Assembly: GCA_030062745.1 (NCBI GenBank)
Contig: CP099847.1
Span: 27,390,923-27,454,922, forward strand
Length of the DNA stretch: 64,000 nt
Origin: Capitulum mitella
Taxonomy: Eukaryota; Arthropoda; Thecostraca; Pollicipedomorpha; Pollicipedidae
Reading direction: 5' to 3'
Made by a program: the position numbers and the translations under genes. The notes under the pieces were generated by a model. The model did no database searches and was not told the origin of the DNA. It saw nothing but the letters and a program-made list of their open reading frames with translations. Below are positions 12,372 to 22,860 of this stretch, piece after piece (the first letter of the stretch is position 1; each line of letters opens with the position of its first letter).

Positions 12372-14425
12372 CCAGTACATGTCTGGGCCAAGTGGAAAGG
12401 TCCGGTGTAGTTCTTTGAGGTCGGTGTGTTACTTCCCGTTTCTCAGTTTTCCATTTTTTTCCTTCTCTTTTTATTCCCGCTTCTTTCCTTTGACAGCTTC
12501 CTTCGTAGGATGATGTATGTCATCGTATAGTCATGATACTGTAATGATACAATAACGCAACAATGATAATTATGATAAACCCCGCCGGGCTGCCCTTGAC
12601 ATCCACCTTCTTCGGCCCGGGGAGAGCAGAGAGACTTTTTGCAGATAACTCTGATGACCAAGGCTTGTATGTGGATCTAAAAGGGTTAGCAGTAAAAAGA
12701 ATGCCTGATTTACCTGTGCGGGTACCAAAAATGGCGCTTGAGATCAAATTTGGCTGCATCAAACAAAGCTGAAAATATAGGCGGACTCTTCTTTGTAAGG
12801 CAAAAATCGTGTTTTTTTCTCCGTAGGTGAAGATGTGTCTTGGCTGGAATACGTCTGCAATGAAAACATTCTTACCTGATGACAGCAAGTAAACCCAAAG
12901 TTTGCAAGTCTGCCAACACACAGACGTTTTTGACACTCACGGCAGTCGTAAATATACCCATCGCATAAGGGTTCTTCACCCACACTGGCGGATTCACGCC
13001 CCGCCATGGGCGTATTTACCCGCTGCTTTCGCGATAGAACCTCGTGTTAATCGTTTGGCTAACTCCACCTTCCCGAGCTACTCGTTGTCGTCACACGCTA
13101 GAGCGAAGTCAACTCTGGACGTATACACGGTGGTATCGAGTATACCAAAAGCCTTTACCCATGTTCTGGGGATCACTTTAAAGCCATCTGACACGTCGTG
13201 GATGGTACTGTATTTGTTCCTGAAATGGAGCAGGTCGCGGTCCGCCAGCTTGCGTTAACGTCAACCAACGCCAACATCACAAAAACGCCAATACATGCAG
13301 TCAAGACTCATCTTGGTTGCCAAAACTATTCCCGTCCCGTTTTTTTAGTTTATTTTGCACCACTTTGGCTAATATGTAATTATCACTCCACAGCTAATAC
13401 AATACTACTTCGATGCAGTACTGTGACAGAATGAGTGTTAATGCCCACTGAAATAAACGTGGGATGCTTTACAAAATGACAGAATCCAGGCCACAGTTCA
13501 GCTTCATATGAAGAGCTCCAGGTATCCACGTCGGCAAATGTGCGGCATTTGTGACGAGCCAAAGATGAGCACAGTGAAAACACTGCTTTGTTCACTTGAG
13601 CAAGCGCCGACGCCAAGCACAGCGTCAACACTTTCGCAACAATAGTTTTGGTGGCAGCTCATGATCTGTCAACTTAACAGTCTGTTCTGCTTACACGGGT
13701 TACCGGAGATCAACACGCGAATCAATCGGAAGTATCTCAGAGCTCACTCGCGTTTCATTACTCAAAAACATGGCGCCCTTACTGCACTGCGCGCGCCAAA
13801 ATCCGCCCGAATACATCGGGTCATTCACTCGCTGGTAAATGATAAGCGGACACGCCGGTGGGTAATCTATTCCCATTTTATGAGCCAACGCGTCAGCCGC
13901 AACGCGAGGGCTCGAACTCAGCGCGGCAGGGACAACAACACTCGAGGCCGGCATTTTTCTTATCGCTGTCGAGGAAATTCAGGTGTTAATTGAAAACACT
14001 CTGCAGTTACCTTTGGCTGTTTTGTAAAATTTGTGCAAAACCTTTCTACGCATAGTTACACATACACAAGTGAAAATGTTTTCATTGTGTGTCTGGCACT
14101 CATATGAAGTCTGCAACTGTTATATTAAGGTCAGACAGGGTCAACCTAGCTCAAGGTTCTGACTCTTGCACAGCAGACGTTTCTAGTGTCTGTGGCGCCA
14201 TCTGCCACGTTTTCATTGATATGACACGGTACAGCATAAAATTCTAAGCCATTGGTTTATGTTATGTCCCTTCTGCATCATGATACCCGTGCCCCAAAAG
14301 CATTTTTCACTAAGTCACACAAATATCGAACGGCGGGCACGGCCGTAATGTATAAGCCTACTATTTGGTGGGAAGCCATTTGCGCGACGGCAAGGGTATT
14401 TATTTTGGTGACGAAGAATATGAGG
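12372..14425. other. Intergenic region with one repeat shared with 50.1 kb
   Basis: No supported gene. Between about 12640 and 12775 the sequence resembles the reverse complement of 50090-50235. Both contain a stretch whose conceptual translation reads KGL(A/I)VKR followed by DLP and ALE-KF, so they are probably decayed copies of one interspersed repeat. The rest (12.8-14.4 kb) is unremarkable low-copy-looking sequence. Confidence 0.4.
12640..12775 (+). repeat. Interspersed repeat fragment shared with 50090-50235
   Basis: It is similar to the reverse complement of 50090-50235. The common blocks include AAAAAGAA, TGATTTACCT and GGCGCTTGAG followed by CAAATTTG. The conserved conceptual peptide suggests a decayed protein-coding ancestor, but the family is unknown. 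Confidence 0.4.
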
Positions 14426-14435
14426 ACTGGGTCAA

Positions 14436-16899
14436 TACAGTTCAGTTCAGTTCAGCTCACTTTATTTACGAATCTTTCCACCGCGTGGATTACTGTTTGA
14501 TTCTAGTTATTACAGATCAGCACATGCACAATAGCCATACAGATAAAACTAGGCAGTCAGACACGTCATGGTACAGGAGATAGTTCGTCAAGTTTCCATA
14601 CAAGCTCTCCACGGGTTCGAGAGGCGGTGATGTCCGGCGGAAGGCGGTTCCAGGACGAGGCCGCGCGTTACGAAAAAGCCCTGCGAGCCGCAGACAGACG
14701 GAAAGTCGGCGGCCACAAGGCGCCGGCCGCCGACGCCCGGGTGGCACGCTGGGACACAGCGGTACGTGGAATGAACAGGGACCGCACCGCCACCGGAGCA
14801 CGCGAGTCGTTCAGGGCTTGGAAGACACCAATGCTGTCGCGCCTCGCAACTAGGTCACGTACGGCGCGCCAGTTTAGCGCACTCAAGGTCACCGACACCT
14901 AATCCTGCTTACGAGCGTCAGAGATGATCCTGGCCCCAAAGTTTGCCACTCTCTGAGCTCTGCTACGGTGGCACGACGCTGCCCCGCCCCAGACCGAAAG
15001 GCAGTAAAGGATGTGGGGGAAACATGTGACTGGGTTAGGAGTGTCAGGACCTCAGGCGTGAGGTGGTGACGTATCTTATACAAACAGAGCAGGATGGAGT
15101 TGCACTTTTTGGTGGCCTTGGATATGTGCTCCTCCCGGGACGAGGAGTTGTCGATAGTGACCCCCAGCATCTTCACGGACGGAGGAGGGGTTAGTATGTG
15201 GCCGGCAAAGTTAAGATGGAAGGATGTGGTCTTCTTGAGGTTATGGACTGTGCCGACAAGGAGCAGGGTTGTTTTGGATGGATTCATTATCAATGAGTTG
15301 GATGTAAAGTAGGCTTTGACGACAAGGAGTGTCTCTTCTTGCCGGAATTTTAGGATGGATAAATGATCAGGATGTGCGTAGTCTAGCAGCTGGATGTCAT
15401 CGGTATAGGATACTAGAGGTCCGTGAGGCAAATAGGATGGAAGGTCGTTCGTGAAGATCCTGAAGAGGATAGGACCGACAATGGACTCCTGCAGAACATC
15501 ATGGGAGAGAGAAAGGGGAGAGAACCACCTCTCACCACCTGCCAACGATCAGCCAGGTAGCTCTCGAACCACGTGGGATCGATGCCATACCATTGGAACG
15601 TGGTTAGGAAGGCGTCATGGTCGACATTGTCAAAAGCTCGACTGAGGTTAATCGAGGTGACGGCGACGACGTGACCATCGTCAATGTGACGCACCATCCG
15701 CTCAGCATGGTCACTCAGGGCGTCCTCCTTCGAGTGACAGAGTCTATATGCATATTGTGATGGAGCTAAAGGATCGCAGGAAGCGAGATAAGAAGACAGC
15801 TGTGTGCACCCGATCTTTTCACATGTCTTCGACAACGTAGGTAAGATGGATTTGGGTCTAAAATTGCTGGCGATGTCACGCGGGCCTGATTTGTGAAGAG
15901 GAAGCACAGAGGTCATCTTCCAGGAGAAAGGGAAAACACAAGTGGCGATAGAGCTGTTGATCAAATGAAGTAAATGTGGCCCGATGACAGGGAAACATTT
16001 TCGCAGCGCATACAGCGGCATGCCGTCATGTCCTACTGCCCTTGATGATGGCAAACCTCTCATAGCTCTCGAGAGTTCAGAGAGAGTCGAAGGACACAGA
16101 CTCAGACTTGATGTGGTCACGCATGGTGGTCTAGGTGGAGGCGGGGTGTCACCGTGGCTGCCCGCTGCCAGTTCGGCAGCATTACGAGGGCCGGCGGACG
16201 CCAAGTGGCGGTTGAAGTCATCAGCCTATTCAGCGGACATTTCCCCAGCGGCACCCCTCCCCCTGACGGGCTGAAAAGCGAAGCTTTTTATGCTCCTCCA
16301 AAAACCGGCAATGTCGGCAAGCATAGTGTCGCACAGCAAATCGGGCTTAGCTCGAGCGAAAAGGCTCTTACCGCCGTTACGATGGCTTCGTGTGAAGCCA
16401 AATCGGTCTCGGTTCGGGATTGACGCCACTTCCGATACGCGTCATCCCGCTCCTGCATCAATTGCCGTAGCTCAGGGCTAGTCTCAAGCCATGGGCAATG
16501 GGAGCGACGAGTGGTCACCTTTCTGAGAGAACAATGCACATCAAACGCACTTCACCACACACGCATAAACTCCTCCAGCTTCCTGCCAATCGGCGTTTCA
16601 CGGTAAACCTCGTTCCAGTCCGACTGCAGCAGCTGCAGACAGAGTGCGTCCCAGTTCACCTCACACCACGGACGAGCAGCGGAGGGCGCCGGACGATAGC
16701 GAGGGCGACAGAAAGGTGCACTAACAATGGTGGTCAAGTGGGCGGCGATCGGCTCCGACAGCACCTGGACGGCTGACTCCAAATGCGTACAGGCTGTATA
16801 AATAGAAGGCATGAGTGTATTGCTCATGGCCTGTAGTCATACAAGTGTGTCCGCATTAGAAACAAACGTTATTTTTTGAAAGGTTAAATTGCGTCAGCC
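14436..16899 (-). mobile_element. 5'-truncated non-LTR retrotransposon (LINE), Jockey/CR1-like
   Basis: Minus-strand remnant of a LINE ORF2. Reading leftward: the linker between endonuclease and RT (16827-16226, including ERDDAYRKWRQSRTE and FWRSIKSFAFQP); RT fingers and palm (16204-15545, with LPSSRAVGHDGMP, LPLHKSGPRDIASNFRP and INLSRAFDNVDHDAF); the catalytic box as SYTDDIQLL and the thumb (LGVTIDNSSS, YKIRHHLTPEVL; 15545-14900); then the C-terminal region (LNWRAVRDLV, 14898-14668) ending in a WNRLPPD-type motif in a third frame. No RNase H domain is seen, and the N-terminal endonuclease is absent. The coding region changes frame at least three times, so it is dead. The 3' end has AATAAA followed by (TGAAC)n instead of poly(A). 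The 9-bp phrase CTGGGTCAA lies at both edges (14427-14435 and 16900-16908) and may be the target-site duplication. Confidence 0.85.
14438..14456 (-). repeat. (TGAAC)n tail of the LINE
   Basis: On the minus strand the element ends AATAAAGTGAGC followed by three to four copies of TGAAC. Short tandem-repeat tails in place of poly(A) are known in several CR1, Jockey and I-type LINEs. The tail fixes the 3' boundary of this copy. Confidence 0.6.
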
Positions 16900-16908
16900 T
16901 GGGTCAAA

Positions 16909-18626
16909 TGCCATAAGGTCACCTTTGTTAAGAAGTTCCTGCCATATTACAGTGCTTTCGAAGCATAGATGACCACCGATAACCGTTCCAAGACTGCAAA
17001 CCGTAACAACATCCGGCCGCGGTTCCGAAAATTCTGTATTAAAAGTGAGCTAGCCTCAGATCACATGTCAAGGGGTTCAACTCCTCGTGTAAAGGAAGAG
17101 AGAAGCACCTGGGCGTATGTTCAATTTTCAAAGCCACTGAACCACGCCTGTGTCAAGAGCAGAATGTAAAAAAGGTCGGACGCTTAGCTGGCCTAATTTT
17201 AATCACCTGCCCATTTCCGAAAATCAGAAATTGCAGAATGGTTACGTTTGCCATGGTTTATCAATGTCACAAGTTTCATATCATCGACACATTTCACAAA
17301 GTGGTGCGCGACTTTAAATTTTGGAACATGGCCCTATTTGACCTGTTCTAGGTCCATGGCCTGAGGAGAAACTGATACCAAACACTGACACAAGGGTTAA
17401 AAATAATGTATGAAAAGGCACGTCATTTCTACATGAATCAGAGCATGGCTAATAAAGATGACTAAAAAACCGGAGTCCAAGTCAACCCCACGTGGAAGAT
17501 TATTGTCGCAAGTGGGCCCCCAGGAAGTAGCGCCCCTGTGTCACGGCGGGCTACAAGCGCGTGGGGAGCGGCCGATGAACACATCGACCAACCTGGACCA
17601 GGGTCTATGATGAGAGGCTCTGTGAGTCAGTGCCTCTGGTCGGCCGGGTGGCTGGGACCTCCTGGATGTGATGCTCACCTCGGAATACGGTCGCATACAT
17701 GAGCCACCTGAGATGTCTTAAGGGAAAATTCGGTGAATAGGCAAAAAAGGCAAAGAGAGAAAGAGCTAATGGAGAGGGCAGGTAGAAGAAGACCAAGAAA
17801 TGGGAAGGCGGGGACCGGCAGAGAAGGGGGATGATAGTGGTTGGATACCTATAAGCAATGAAAATGTGCTCTAGAATGTTTACGTCGTGTGCATGATACA
17901 GAGCGTTGTCCATCTCTCTCTTTTTTTTTCTCTCCCTCTTCTTTCTTTCTTCCATTCTTTCTCTCCCTCTTCCTCTATCTGTTCCCTTCCAATGCCACTG
18001 TAGCCAATGCAAACCGGCCACCTATGCTCACTAATATTTCAATCTCAGACAGGTGGCGCCACTTGACTGGCTTTATGGTCGTAAAGTTTGCAGAGGGCAT
18101 GCTGTCCCACATTGTGGCATTATTCATAAGGAATTAAAAATGGGCAGAAACTATTTTAATTGGCATCGTCCATCCATAGTTTTGACCTGTTCCGCGGCGA
18201 CTTCTGCAGGTAATGAACCAGAACGTATACAATCTATTTAAAGCATGTCCATTTTGCTGATTATCTAACTAGTTATGGTTACACCTTTAGTACACAGTAA
18301 ATGCTCATAATCACTCCAGGATGAATTTTTCAGGCACATTCTTACCTGCAGCAGGGGTAGGATTTTCCAAAATCCTCTGTGGCTGTATTCAGGCGCCAGG
18401 ATTTGGTACGGAGGAATCCGGCCTACCCTAGGTCTAGCCCCCATTGAAAAGTAAAACCTTTTCGAATTTTGACCATTTTACCAAGAGATTCTGAAAATTC
18501 AGATTTTTTGGAGAGATAATCGCCAACATTTTTAAAGCGGTCAGAGGTACTTTAGGTGTGCCTCTGGGTGCAAATTTGTTGTCACGTCGTGGATATCCGC
18601 AGATAGAGACACACGCACACATTAAA

Positions 18627-18628
<2 letters not shown>
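16909..18628. other. Intergenic, pyrimidine-rich patches, no gene seen
   Basis: No supported gene. A purine/pyrimidine-skewed stretch occurs at 17735-17800 (AGAGAGAAAGAG type) and a TC-rich tract with poly(T) at 17915-17990. The open frames overlapping them are compositional. Confidence 0.4.

Positions 18629-18682
<54 letters not shown>
18629..18682. repeat. (AT)n microsatellite, 54 bp
   Basis: An uninterrupted AT dinucleotide tract, 27 repeats long, directly visible. Confidence 0.97.
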
Positions 18683-18685
<3 letters not shown>

Positions 18686-18781
18686 TACACTGTTTCAATG
18701 CCTATTAAAAAACCTGTTGTTTAATAGCATTGGCCTAACTCATATTAATCTGAGTGCAGGTTAGTCCAGTCCGAACAGTGT

Positions 18782-19970
18782 TTAACCTTCCATTGACGGA
18801 GAGAGGCGTTTAAGGCGCCCACCTCTCGCGAAAGTCTTAGATATCCCCAAAACTAATGAACGCAACGCTCTTAAACTCTCAGTACAACCTTTTCTTACAT
18901 CAATTTTGCACATGTGAACAAATTTGGGAATGAAGTCGTCCTAGGTCACGCCTTAATGACGTCATAAAGACGACCATGTTTTGCGATTTGATGTTTCGTT
19001 TTACTTCACTGCCCTATTGCTGTTGCTTTTACAGCGTATAGTGGCTGTGGCTTGCATTGCACATCAGCATGACCTGAGACTTTAATGCAAGATTATCCTA
19101 AGTCAAATGTGTATTTTTCATTTTCCGGGTGCCGTTGGAATGCATTTTAGACAAGGAAGTGAATAGACTTCGTTCTGAATACGGACAGGAAGAATATGGG
19201 TTTATTTTTTGCAACAAATTACACGTAGAATTTACACAACAGTTTCTTGCAACATCCGAATATTATTTTTCGTTGTTTGACCTTTCGTGGTTTTATGAAG
19301 ATTTCAGTTTAGCAAGTAACGTGGTGGCGTCTGCTTGACATTCTTGATGGCCGGGGACATTCTTATCAGCCTTCGCAGTGTTGTGCAGCATTCTTCCAAC
19401 ATAGAGAAACTGACTTGTAGGGTCATCCAGGGATGTCAGATGGAGGTCATTAGCGTGCTCGTGGTACTCTGAGTGTAACACTGCAAAATGTTGCAATGTT
19501 GCATGTGAACCATGATTGGGGCCATTCCAAGTTTTTTGCGTCCAAGGCTCTTTGACAATGCCATTTTTAGAATCTCTGTCAAATGGGCCAGGAAATATGT
19601 ATTACATGACACGTTATAACGAACGCCATATTTGACCCAGCTTTTGACCTTGACCTTGCACGACCTTTGAATATGAAATTAAAATCCCGGGAACATAGTA
19701 TCAAGCAAACTTCGTTTTCATCCTTTTTTCATTGTAATTAGGCGACCCTGAAGAAAATAATCACTTTTTTGTGTTTGGCCTGACCAGTGACGTCATCAGT
19801 GACCTCCAAGCCAAAAATAAATAAGTCGCGGGGCCGCAAGATTCGGAGATATCGATTACCGTTTGGGTCAGCCGAATCGGACCATTGGTTCTTAAGACAG
19901 ACAGGGGGACGTTAAACGCCCCCCGTCAGTCCAACGAAGGCGGCGAAGTACCCCTGTCAGTGCCGGGTTA
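18782..19970. mobile_element. TTAA-type element with hairpin ends, about 1.19 kb
   Basis: The left end reads TTAACCTTCC and is followed by a palindromic GC-rich block (GAGAGGCG...CGCCC...CTCTC, 18801-18827). The right end, read inward on the minus strand, is GTAACCCGGCACTGAC and is followed by GACTGACGGGG with the block GGGCGTTTAACGTCCCC (19903-19926). The two ends share GACGG-G-GGGCGTTTAA in inverted orientation. No transposase-like frame is present. The architecture matches the elements at 20290, 46378, 47875, 48968 and 60412, although the sequences differ. Confidence 0.55.
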
Positions 19971-19971
19971 C

Positions 19972-20110
19972 ATGCATGTCTTATAAAAACCTGAATGAAG
20001 CTGGTTTTATAACGCTTGGGACACTTGTTGACTGTTTTTGAACAGTCGTCTCAAAATTTTGTCTTTGTCCGTTTACAGAGATGTCAAGGAAAGGTCATTA
20101 CCAACACTTA
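19972..20110 (+). mobile_element. Short Penelope-like element fragment
   Basis: This segment matches the minus strand of 23560-23710 (shared blocks TATAACGCTT, ACAGTCGTCTCAAA and AGAGAT-TCAAGGAAAGG). The plus strand carries the start of the RT-side region and the minus strand carries the linker motif CPKRYKT, as in the larger element at 22860-24335. It is a heavily truncated relative that includes the same head-to-head junction, with a shorter spacer. Confidence 0.6.
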
Positions 20111-20289
20111 ACCCAAAGATGTCAATGTGGTCATTGCCGCATTGCCAACACTTAACCCTCGCCGATATAGTGGGACGGGGTTAATGCAACCACCAGGTTT
20201 TCCGAGGATAGCTTCCGGACGGTTTGCTTGATCTGTCTAATATGTATAATTGTCATAATCTTATAAATGATCGCATATAAATATAATTG

Positions 20290-21503
20290 CATTAACCCAC
20301 CTCCGACTGGGGGGAGGCGGTTGACCGCCCCTCTCAGGTTTTTCTAGGATTGCAAGAGAACGAACAAACGCAGCATCATGAAGCTTCGTGCACATTTTGT
20401 TTAGTCATTTTTACACCTTGTGTCAAAGTTTCGGCCTCAGGTCTAATTTGGTGTCTGACCTAGGTCAGGTTAAACGGACCTATGTCCGAAAAAGTTTAGC
20501 GTTCTGTAACTTTTTTAGAAAACGAGATATCACAATAATGCTTTCAGGGATTAGAAATCTTGATAGATGCAACAAATCTGCTATCTCAAATATGTCGGAA
20601 TTTACTGTGTCATTGACCTAATGTCAAGCCCATTTTTAAGACATGTCGTCGTTTTTTGGATACTGACGGAATTTTTCATAACATTTTTAGTGTGGAGTGA
20701 TGCAGACATCTATTTACCGTCAATGGGCATAGTATCAATGACTTCCAACCTTTGACCTGAGGTCAGGTCACGAATAGCTGTAGTTAGCCAAAATTTACCA
20801 TCATCAAAATCAGCGATGAATTACTTAGAATGGGTAGAAAATGGCAGAACTGGCTTGCACAGACGCAGGTAATACCAGGAACCTGAAGAAGTTAAAAAAT
20901 GCATATTTTGGAAATAAACAGGCTCTCGCGCATAAAGCCCTGCCAGTTGTGTAGATTGGTAAGTAGTGAGTTTTTCCCAAATTTAAGCATGAGAAACCAT
21001 CGCAAAAACCACTAAGATCAATAAAATTTACAAGGATAGGCTTGTGTCGCGAAAATCAAGTAACGTCAAAATTACTTCCCGTTTATTTCTTACTGCGTGC
21101 GGCTGCGGCGCCCGCCGACAACCGGCGTGAGAACTGCCGTGTCTTTAACGCAATGTTTCGACGTATATATTGAAGAAATCTGAGAAATTAGATGTGCATC
21201 GGCAGCTACGGACCTTTACCTGTGCGCTGGTGCTTTTACCTATGTGTTATTAGTCACAGCCCTTGAGATTCAGGCCATTTTTCGGTCTCATGCAGTCGAC
21301 TATGAGAAAACATAGGGTGTAAATGGTTTAAATATTACCCAAAACTAAAAATGAGACCAGTTTCGAGCTCTACTTGTCACGAGCTTTTTAACGGTGTGCT
21401 CATTTTTATCGTGCGACTAACCGTTCGTGAGTTAGAGGGGCCGTCAACCGCCCCCCCCCAGTCAGGCGTGATCGCCGTCGATCCACAGTCGTGCGCGGGT
21501 TAT
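20290..21503 (+). mobile_element. TTAA-type element with GGCGGTTGACCGCC ends, copy 1
   Basis: A 1.21-kb element. The left end is TTAACCCACCTCCGACTGGG followed by the palindrome GGCGGTTGACCGCC. The right end, read on the minus strand, is TTATAACCCGCGCACGACTG, later GACTGGGG and GGCGGTTGACGGCC. It aligns along its length with the reverse complement of 60412-61645, at roughly 80% identity by eye over the 150 bp I compared near 20440-20590. I see no coding region. The interior carries AGGTCA-type palindromes at 20456-20467 and 20753-20765. It is non-autonomous. The TTAA edges suggest a TTAA-targeting transposase family (piggyBac or Chapaev-like), which is inference. Confidence 0.75.
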
Positions 21504-21518
21504 AATATGTAAATGTCA

Positions 21519-21530
21519 TACACGCACACG

Positions 21531-21575
<45 letters not shown>
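21519..21575. repeat. (CA)n followed by (TA)n microsatellite
   Basis: A CA tract (about 21519-21546, with CG interruptions) runs directly into a TA tract (21547-21575). It abuts the left arm of the palindromic element that follows. Confidence 0.95.
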
Positions 21576-21578
<3 letters not shown>

Positions 21579-21638
21579 TCGCTATAAGATGCGGAAGGGA
21601 TGCCATAGAAGGTATATTAGTTATTGTTTTGTTTATAG

Positions 21639-21677
<39 letters not shown>

Positions 21678-21746
21678 GCGTAAATATAATCAAAATAGTA
21701 ACTGATATACCTTCTATGGCATCCCTTCCGCATTTTATAGCGAAAA
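21576..21746. mobile_element. (TA)n-centred palindrome with 48-bp arms
   Basis: The left arm 21576-21623 and right arm 21699-21746 are inverted copies with only about two or three mismatches (shared core GCGGAAGGGATGCCATAGAA). They flank a 75-bp centre containing a (TA)17 tract. This is a foldback or MITE-like structure with no coding content. TA tracts on both the outside and the inside suggest that it inserted into, or carries, TA microsatellite sequence. Confidence 0.7.
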
Positions 21747-22860
21747 CCATGGTAACGAGCTATGACAACATAACGGGAACCATGTCAGCCGTTTTCGCGC
21801 GCCGACGCGGCCGGTTTACAGCGGTCTCAGTTTTGTCTCACTGTAAGACGGTTGAAGTGCACAGATGCAATGAAATATATATAAATCAGCCTAAATTGCA
21901 TGTTCTAATAGCTTTGATAGACTACACATAGATTTAATAGATTTATGCTCACTGCAGGGATCGTCGAAGGTGTAAACCGAGGTCATGAGCTACGGCGGGA
22001 ACCACGTTATATTTTATCTTTGGGAATGGGATAGAAATAAGGTATCGCAAAACAATATATATATTCGGATTACTAGTGTTGCAAGGAGACGAATGGTATA
22101 GATTTGGCGCAATTTATATTTCATTTCATCAAAAAAGAGGGCGCAACGCGGCGAACGCCTTGCGCCGACGGGCGGAGCGGTGTCGACCGCGGAGTGATGA
22201 GTGTTCAATATCACGGCGTGCCTGAAATTAGATTTTGTGTTGGGTATCAACCCGAAAATCGTTTTTAAGCCGTCTAAGTTGCCATTTTTAGCTAGTCCGA
22301 GGTCATCCTAGGTCATCGTCTTCAGATAGCCTTGGATGACCTAAGATGACCTTTATATGTTATTGGACAATAGTGCTTGTTAATTGGGATACTACATTTG
22401 ACTTCGGCATCTATCATAATCTACAAAAATGCTTCTCCAGCTCCGAGAACGCATTAAAGCCGACGACACTGTTTGACAAGGATTGACCTAGTATGACCTG
22501 GGTCGGACTCCATGGGTAAAATACAGTCATGTAGATAGGCTCATAATTGATTGATGAACACTATGATGTCCGTTTCGTTTCGTCATCACTTATTCTTTGA
22601 CGTTCATTTGCGTTTAAACTCGAAAAAACACCACTTTTTGCCAATTTGGCCTTTGACCCAATGTGGAAGGTCATTCGTTGATCTGGGACCTTAAAGAGAC
22701 ACGCCAATCGCGAGATCTCACCACGCGCAACACGCTGTTTTTTCTGCGACGTTCCAGAATGCACGGAATGGAAATAGCAATGGAAATAGCCGGGGGACGT
22801 ACCAACCCCTTCTACGTTCGCGTTGAGCAGAAGGCCCTGTACGGGCGAGGGTGAACTCCT
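21747..22860. other. Repeat-rich spacer with AGGTCA half-site cluster
   Basis: No gene seen. A GC-rich hairpin (GGCGCAA...TTGCGCC) lies at 22140-22167 in otherwise AT-rich DNA. A cluster of four nuclear-receptor-like half-sites (two AGGTCA and two TGACCT, each pair separated by 4 nt) occurs at 22300-22352. The right part (22561-22860) may be decayed downstream sequence of the Penelope-like element. Confidence 0.4.

Noticed and set aside
16796-16804. TATAAATA motif as a promoter
   Set aside because: It lies inside the LINE coding remnant and on the opposite strand to its reading direction, so a promoter role is unsupported.
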